Below are positions 57,586 through 64,000 of a stretch of 64,000 bases of DNA, piece after piece. The stretch's first letter is position 1, and every line of letters starts with the position of its first letter. This DNA is from Bryoerythrophyllum caledonicum (taxonomy: Eukaryota > Streptophyta > Bryopsida > Pottiales > Pottiaceae), in NCBI GenBank assembly GCA_963971425.1, contig OZ020523.1:23107105-23171104 (forward strand). The letters run 5' to 3'. The notes beneath the pieces are model-generated. The model was not told where the DNA came from. It saw only the letters and a program-made list of their open reading frames with translations, and made no database searches. The position numbers and the translations under genes were made by a program.

Positions 57586-60500
57586 CTACTTTCTTCCTCT
57601 TCCACCTCTTCCTCCTCTACTTCCCCCTCGTCCTGCTCCTCCTCGTCCTCCTCTGCTTCCACCTCGTCCTCCTCTGCTTCCTCCTCTTCCACTACTCGAG
57701 CTCCCTCTGCCTCCTCCTCTGCCGCCACGAGACGACTTCATTGCCTTCTTTTGTCTCTCTTTCCGCACCTCCTCCACTCCGCGCAGCTCGTCACGAGCGT
57801 TAGCATTTGGAATGCTTCCACGGCCGCCTCCTCCTCGGCCGCCTCCTCGGCCGCGTCCCCTACCACCTCGGCTTGTGGATGGCCCATCTAATGTCCAGGA
57901 AAAGAAGTCAGTAAGAGGGAGAGGGAACGGAGGGGAAGGAAGGTAATAAGATAGGTGCTGTACCAGTTTTGCCCGGGTTGTAGCCGCCAGAGTCATTCTC
58001 CTCGGCGTTTGTGGAGACACGCATGTGAGACCGCTCCTTCCACTTCTTGTAGATGCCTTTGTTGCCTGCGTTGACCTTGGCTCCACTTTCTGTCTTGACC
58101 TGCAAGTTGCATGACGGGGCGGCGTTCAGTACATTTGTTTCTGATGGACAGTGACTAGCAAAATGTTCACCAACTACAGAAAAATCTCCAACGTCCATCC
58201 CTGTCCATCCGAAATTGCAATGTAGAAGAAGCAGGCTAATTTTGACGCACCTTTCCAGAGGCTGAGACAGTCTCGCCCTTCCCGAGTTTGATAAACTTCT
58301 TGTTTTTCTGCAAGATGGAATAGCAGGGTTTAGGATGCTGAACACGCATTAAGCTACACGTCATGAAGACTGATAATTTCAGGATCAGAAACGTAATCTT
58401 TGCTTCAGGTTGAACTCTTACCTTGTCCCAGTGATATGTGGCCTTTTGCTGCTGCACTCCGGCTCCATCATCCGCTATGAGATCCAAAACTTCAGTGTCC
58501 ATTCTGCACATCAGTTGTATCGAATGAGTGAGATTCAAGCACCGCCCTCCTATAAAATAAGCCGCATTATTCATTAGCGAGCCATTAGCTCACAATGCCC
58601 TCAGAGGAGCCAACAATGCACAAACCTGCTTGGGCCAAAGCCAGCTTCACCGCCCTTGACTGTGAGACCCGCCTCCATATGCTGCAAAACAAAAATATCG
58701 CGTCGAGGTTGAGCAACTTACTCTCGAACAAAATGCAATCAACTGTAGCAACAATTCAAGCGTGTGGCAGATACTAACTCGATTGGATGGGACTGCTTCG
58801 ATGTAGAACTCCTCGTCTCTGAAGCTCTTGGGCAGGTGCTTTGGTTTCACATCTGCACATACATCAACAAGACGTAAGCTGTAACTCAAACGCAAACAAA
58901 TGTGACATTGCAGGACGTATATCTCGACACTGCACATAGAGACGACAACGCATTACCAGTGGTATCCTTTTGGCCCTTTCGTCTCCGCTTGCCCACTGGC
59001 TCCTCCACCGCGACAGAAACGTCCTCTCCCCGGCTCTGCATACAAATGAAATCGAATGATTGAACAAGGATTATCGAACATTCGTCACTCCAAAGAAAGT
59101 ACGACAAACAGGAAGGAAAGGATGTTCGATACAACGAGACTTTCTAAACAAATAACTTCAGCATTCAGACTAAACTGAAAGGCGCTCACTTTTTCTACGC
59201 TGAGCATTTGGTACGGGAATCGATCAGAATAGCAGACTTCTCAACAACGCCTCCGGTTAAACAACGAAAGCCAGATGTGTTGTGAGCGACCGTACCTTCT
59301 CAAACGCTTTTGCAGCTGCACGTTGTTGTGTAGCAGCAGCAATGACATGTTCATGAATTTCTCTCTTGCGCTTCATGATCTCCACGACTTGAGCAATAGG
59401 CACCTGCTCTTGCACAAAATCATGCACCCCAAGTATTCTTCATAAGTAACAGGCGATCTTCAAATTAAAAAATCAGATGTGACCCAAAAATGTCATGCAT
59501 CAAGTTCAGAACGTCGAACCCAAGCATAGTAAAAATGCAGCAGGACTTTATGAAAGTCTGCAACATATTATCAAGCTTGGGTGGAAGAAAAGAGAACTCA
59601 CATTTTTGTTTTTCCCTTTCGCTGCCTCTCCTTCAGCTTCCAACACCGTTTGCTTTGGCCTGAGATACAGACAACCACATCAGAAGCATTAGACACCATC
59701 CAATAAACAGTGGACATCCGCATACTCCAATATCTCTTGAATACAACTTGCACAAAGGCAGAATTTATTTACCTCACCAAGTAAAACAACAGAAGATTGA
59801 AAACTAATTTCATACCACACATGATGGACCACCTAACCAAACAAGTAAAGCAGCATACAATCATCAGAACTGCAAGAAGATGGACATGGAGCTGAACCTG
59901 ATGTGCTTCAACCGCTCCGTAATTGCTGCAAGTTGAGCCTCTGGACTTTCCACCTTATCTCGCAGAGAAGGATGGAGGCCTTCCCGAGAAAAACCCTTGG
60001 CTCGCTTCGTGGACTCCAGAGCAGGAGGCGGTCTAGTTTTTGTGTAAAGCCTCAATGCGTTAGCAGCTGCCTTCTGCAAAGAAGTGAGATCATCACTCCC
60101 AGCAATTACTTCCCGCAACCTGAATGCAAGCGTTTCAACCACCAACAGCTTAGCATCCCAGAACAAAATCAAAACTGGCTAATCCATGCATCGCCTACCA
60201 GGCGAACATAAACCACGGTTGAAATAGTTGAAAAGCTCTAGCATACGGAAGTGAACGCTGAGTGTCAAAAACAGGATTGTCGCAGGACATTTCTCGTCAG
60301 ACAGGCCTTGTAATGTACCAACTGATTGGGTCTCGCGGAATAAACTTGTCACCATAGAACATCAGGAACATTACTAAATACCAAATGTTCTCATGGAAAC
60401 ATGCACGAAATGTGAGTTACCTGTCCATCCCGAAGTCCAGGACTGACTGAGGCATACGACCAAACACAGTTTCGCCCCTTTCAATGGCGGCATCCACCTC

Positions 60501-62614
60501 AGCCGGCACTTTCTTAGGATCTGCCCCGATCTCTTCCTCTGACGGTGCAGGTCGAATGCCCTTGGACAGAAAGAGATGCAAGTCTAGGACATAAGGCATC
60601 TCGTCTGGTGTGATGAAAGAGTATGATGTACCGGTGCGTCCTGCACGGGCAGCACGACCAACCCTGCACAACAGTCCAAGAGATCAGTACCCATGTTGGA
60701 TAGACTCGGCTTCTATTTTAGACAACCTTATAGCCAAGGTTAGGTGGAGGTCCACAAGAAAAAGCGATGCTTCAGAATATTGCAAAAATGTGCATGTTTA
60801 CCTGTGTACAAACAGCTTTGGCTTTGGAGGGAAGTCGTAGTTGATGACATTGTCCAACAAGGGAATATCAATTCCTCGTGCAGCCACATCAGTGACCAGC
60901 AACAACATGGTCTTCCGGGCCCGGAACTTGGCGATGTGGATCTTCCGGGCTGCTTGATCCATAGAACCGTAAACAACCTTCAAAACATATGCACCCCGTC
61001 ATCAGCACAGCAACCAGGAATGCTAGAGAGTGAGAAACAAGATCTCCAGCAAAAAACTCATGACTGCCAGAAACCTGAAACCTGCCAATTCCAATGAAGT
61101 ATCTAAAGTCCCTCTCCTCATTCTCACTTACCACCTATGTGCATAACCATTGTTAAGGTTCCCGTTTCATTACGTTTGACGGCACACGTTTCATTGCAGC
61201 CATGTGCATGATATGAAACCAAACCCTCTCAGCAACCTGATGTATCCAAAGCCTTCCTCTCTCATAAGGAAAAGCAACAAGAAACAGACAACATACCGAG
61301 AGATCGATGCCTTCGCTCTTCATCAACTCGTACAGAAACTCGACGTGATGCTTCGTGGACACGAACACGATCGTCTGCTGATCGCCCGGAATGATCTCGC
61401 GCACCAGGTGAATGAGAGCCGCCGGCTTCTCGTCATGCCGGACAGTGAAGAACGCCAGGCTCAGGTTGGGGCTGATCCTGCTCTCCACGTCCAGGCGCAC
61501 CAGCTGCGGGTCCCGGAGGCCCGCCTTGGCGAAATCCGCCAGCAGCCGGGGAAGCGTCGCACTGAACAGGAGCGTCTGCCGCGTCTCACCCAGGTGAGAC
61601 ATGATCTGCCGCAGCTGCTCCGCGAACCCCATCTCGAACAGCCGATCCGCCTCGTCAAACACCGCGTACTCCACAGTTCGCAGCGACATGCCCTCCACCT
61701 CCGACAGGTGGTGCATGAGGCGCCCCGGGGTGGCGACGATCACGTCCGGGTTGCTAGCCAGTTGCTCGAACTGGCCTTCCATGCTGTCGCCTCCCACCAG
61801 CACCGCAAACTTCAAATCTGCAAAACATCTCCAACATGTCACACCAATTCCTAAGATTGTTAAAGACAATGTCTAAATCGTGAAACAAAATGTCACCAAA
61901 CCTCAACATCATGGAACAGAATGTCACCTGGTGAAAAGAGAATTTTGAGAGGAAAATTCTAGGCAGAGAAATTCCTTATTCTGACATCGTGTCACCAAAC
62001 CCTAACATGATGGAACTCAGTGAAGAGAGGATTTCAGGAGGAGAATTCGAAGGAGAGGATTCTTGACCTACCATCATGAAACAAAATGTCGCCAATCCTT
62101 ACCAAAAGGTCACCAAATCCTAGCACAAGGTAACCAAACCTGGACATCGTGAGCTGCCAGAGGGGAAATTTTCAGAAAGAGAAAGTTCCGAACCTGTGTA
62201 GCGCCCGAGTTCTTTACAAAACTTGAAAGTCTGCAGCGCGAGCTCGCGCGACGGCGACAGAATGACCGCTCTCGCCCCCGCCTTAGTGGAGTGCTCCTTG
62301 AGCTTCTCCAGCATGGGAATCAAGAACGCGGCAGTTTTCCCCGAGCCCGTGCGCGCCATGGCGACCACGTCGTAGCCGGCGAGGATGAGCGGGAGCGTCT
62401 TGCGCTGGATGGGCGTGGGGATGCGATAGCCCTTGCGCTTGACGGCGCGGAAGACCGGCAGGCTGAGCCCGAGCGTCTCGAACCCGCCGGATTTCGCCTT
62501 CTTCCGCTCCTTCTTCTGCCGCTTCAGCTGCGTCGCGGACAGCGTCTCCTCCATCGAAAACTCCTGCACTCCGGCCTCCGGAAACCCCTCGTAATCCATC
62601 TCCTCCTCCGCCAT
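57586..62614 (-). CDS. RH29: DEAD-box RNA helicase, DDX54/DBP10 type (RH29)
   Basis: Fourteen exons: 62614-62194, 61817-61297, 60977-60802, 60663-60421, 60119-59898, 59659-59602, 59403-59296, 59035-58957, 58852-58779, 58681-58626, 58503-58422, 58307-58251, 58099-57964, 57887-57586. Phases close exactly to 844 codons plus stop. Motifs: Q motif (GFETLGLS with Q70), ARTGSGKT at 87-94, PSREL, TPGRL, DEAD at 195-198, SAT at 226-228, ARGID, and [11 protein letters not shown] at 372-382. Downstream come the DBP10 C-terminal region ([35 protein letters not shown]) and a Gly/Arg RGG tail of about 100 residues. By family it remodels pre-60S ribosomal particles in the nucleolus. The ATG at 62614 was preferred because an upstream TTG is non-canonical. 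Confidence 0.95.
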
Positions 62615-62639
62615 CGCTCCAGACGACAAACAAACTCAA

Positions 62640-62860
62640 AAGAGTCTCCTTAAACCCTAAACCCTACGAGCAAGCCCCTTAAACCCTCAACCTCTCCTTA
62701 AACCCTAAACCCAGGGCTCTGGACCTTGCACTCTAGATTATGAACCCTAAGGAAAGCCTGAGGAATGGGATTCCTGAGGAAAACACTTAGGGCTCTCTTC
62801 CTTAGAGAGCAGAAGCCTCAGATGTGGTCTAGGGTTTAGGGTTTAAGGAGCTTGTATGCC
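62640..62860 (-). promoter_or_regulatory. Telo-box cluster upstream of RH29
   Basis: At least four AAACCCTAA-type telo-boxes lie within 200 bp of the start codon (about 62653, 62660, 62695 and 62701), and an inverted TAGGGTTTAGGGTTTAAGG occurs near 62830. Telo-boxes are common in plant promoters of ribosome-biogenesis genes and fit the predicted role of RH29. An interstitial telomere-repeat scar is a weaker alternative. Confidence 0.75.
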
Positions 62861-64000
62861 TAGAACCGTTACTGACCCTAAAACCGCTGCTGAACTCCAG
62901 AAGCGACACCTCATTCAATAGCGTTACTGCACACAAAGCCATCACTTTATTCGATTTATCGTCACTTCACTGTTTTGAAAGTTTCCTTAAAAAAATGTTA
63001 TGTATCCATAATTTTGAGACTTACATTAGGAACATTTAAATGAAATATGCTTGTCACTTGGGTATTGATGATAATTGTTATCCGTTTTTACTATATGATT
63101 ACTAGTATACTGACCCGTTGTCACCAATGGATAATGTAATTTTGAATCATACTACTAAAATCATAATCCGCGCAGTGAACCACGCAACGATCAACCACGC
63201 AAGGAACCGTGCAGTGAACTATAGTAACGCTGCAGTTAACGACGCAGTTAATTACCCGGTCAACTGTGAAGTGAATCATGTTTTTTTTTTTTGTAAAATA
63301 AAAACTACATTGAAATGGTTGGACTATTGCGTTGCAAAGCAAGCGCCAATTGCTAATTGTTGTGTGGTTTATTGCGCTGTTTTGAAATTTAGGGTCTTGA
63401 GTTTCTTGGTGTGTCAAATTTGCATTTGTGTGTTGCAATTTGTACTCTTGATTACAAATTTGACGTTCAATATATTTTTTGAGTTAAGCACTTAAAGATT
63501 GAATTGTAAATTATGAGTTGTAAACTTGGAGTACAAAAGTTGTGAAGTTGAAGTCGTGATCTTGGAGGTTGGCATACAAAGTTGGAGTTGCAAAATTGCA
63601 TATTTGAGTTGTAGAGATTGAAATTACAAGTTTTGAGGTGAGATTGCAAGTTTTGAGATTGTCATTGCAAATTGAGTTTGTGGGTGTGTGAAATTGAGAT
63701 TGTAATTGCAAGTTGAGTTTGTAGGTGTGTGAAATTTGCATTTGTGTGTTGCAATTTGTGCTTATCCAAAACAAATTTGAAACTCTTTATTACAAATTTG
63801 ATGTTCAAAACATTTTTGAAATTCCATGTTTAAATGCAAAAAATCTAAAACCTCTTACAATGGGTATGACCTAGATATCCTCGGGTTCCACCAGGTATAA
63901 TCCTTCTTCTTTAATTATATCTACATCTATAAAAGAATATAGGATGAAGGACGATCATTTTGGATGAACTCGTCAATGAAAAACGAGCGCGCCGATGAAA
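62861..64000. other. Low-complexity spacer with short repeats
   Basis: No gene recognised. At 63160-63280 a 12 to 14-bp motif of the type GTGAACCACGCAACG is repeated in degenerate form. At 63410-63480 and 63735-63815 a block of about 80 bp (AATTTGCATTTGTGTGTTGC then ACAAATTTGAYGTTCAA) is directly repeated, with AAATTGAGATTGTAATTGCA-like units between. Confidence 0.5.

Noticed and set aside
57500-57946. 148-codon Pro/Leu-rich plus-strand ORF
   Set aside because: It is the complement of the RGG tail of RH29.
63118-63495. 125-codon ORF rich in Asn, Val and Ala
   Set aside because: It is a degenerate short tandem repeat followed by AT-rich sequence, with no domain.

Overview
The window looks like nuclear DNA of a land plant, most likely a moss. 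Genes carry many short GT-AG introns, plant telomere-type CCCTAAA motifs sit in a promoter, and the single cytochrome P450 reads as CYP701 (ent-kaurene oxidase) with an N-terminus that I recall as closely resembling the moss CYP701B1. Exons are fairly GC-rich and lie in very AT-rich, transposon-filled spacers. The species cannot be named from the sequence alone.

Four protein-coding genes look intact: two paralogues of the histone H3-H4 chaperone ASF1 in inverted orientation (5351-6217 minus and 26727-27626 plus, with identical intron positions and phases), CYP701 (32680-34786 minus, 6 exons, 546 codons) and a DDX54/DBP10-type DEAD-box RNA helicase, RH29 (57586-62614 minus, 14 exons, 844 codons, telo-box-rich promoter). 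A 62-codon gene candidate with its own TATA box lies at 35261. Broken genes include a DEAH-box helicase remnant (15695-16130 minus), a duplicated RH29 exon fragment (about 56462-56960) and a Tubby-like protein gene (42257-55671 plus) split by two direct transposon insertions, one of which itself carries two further insertions.

Most of the rest is mobile DNA. At the left end (297-4618) is a spliced tyrosine-recombinase gene of the Crypton/KIAA1958 type between two 131-bp direct repeats; this is the most unusual item. A non-LTR retrotransposon family with an RNase H domain and an unfamiliar C-terminal domain is present in three truncated copies (7880, 18418 and 39475), and a tRNA-headed SINE at 24886 shares its 3' tail. 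Other elements are a PIF/Harbinger element with TIRs and two ORFs (28103-31395), two DD34E Tc1 elements (one decayed, one with an intact 337-codon transposase and near-perfect TIRs), a Copia LTR element (44861-55171), a hAT-like foldback element with GCGC minisatellite arms (45356-48149), a 2.1-kb long-TIR element with internal tandem units (40088-42232), a TA-flanked MITE, and several TTAA-flanked MITEs with CCCTT ends that have the hallmarks of piggyBac derivatives.

The nesting order can be read directly because target-site duplications, and sometimes empty-site copies, are visible: Tubby gene, then Tc1-A and Copia; Copia then received Tc1-B in its leader and the hAT-like element in its RNase H. 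Likewise the long-TIR element received a TTAA MITE, and a LINE 3' end received a TA MITE.
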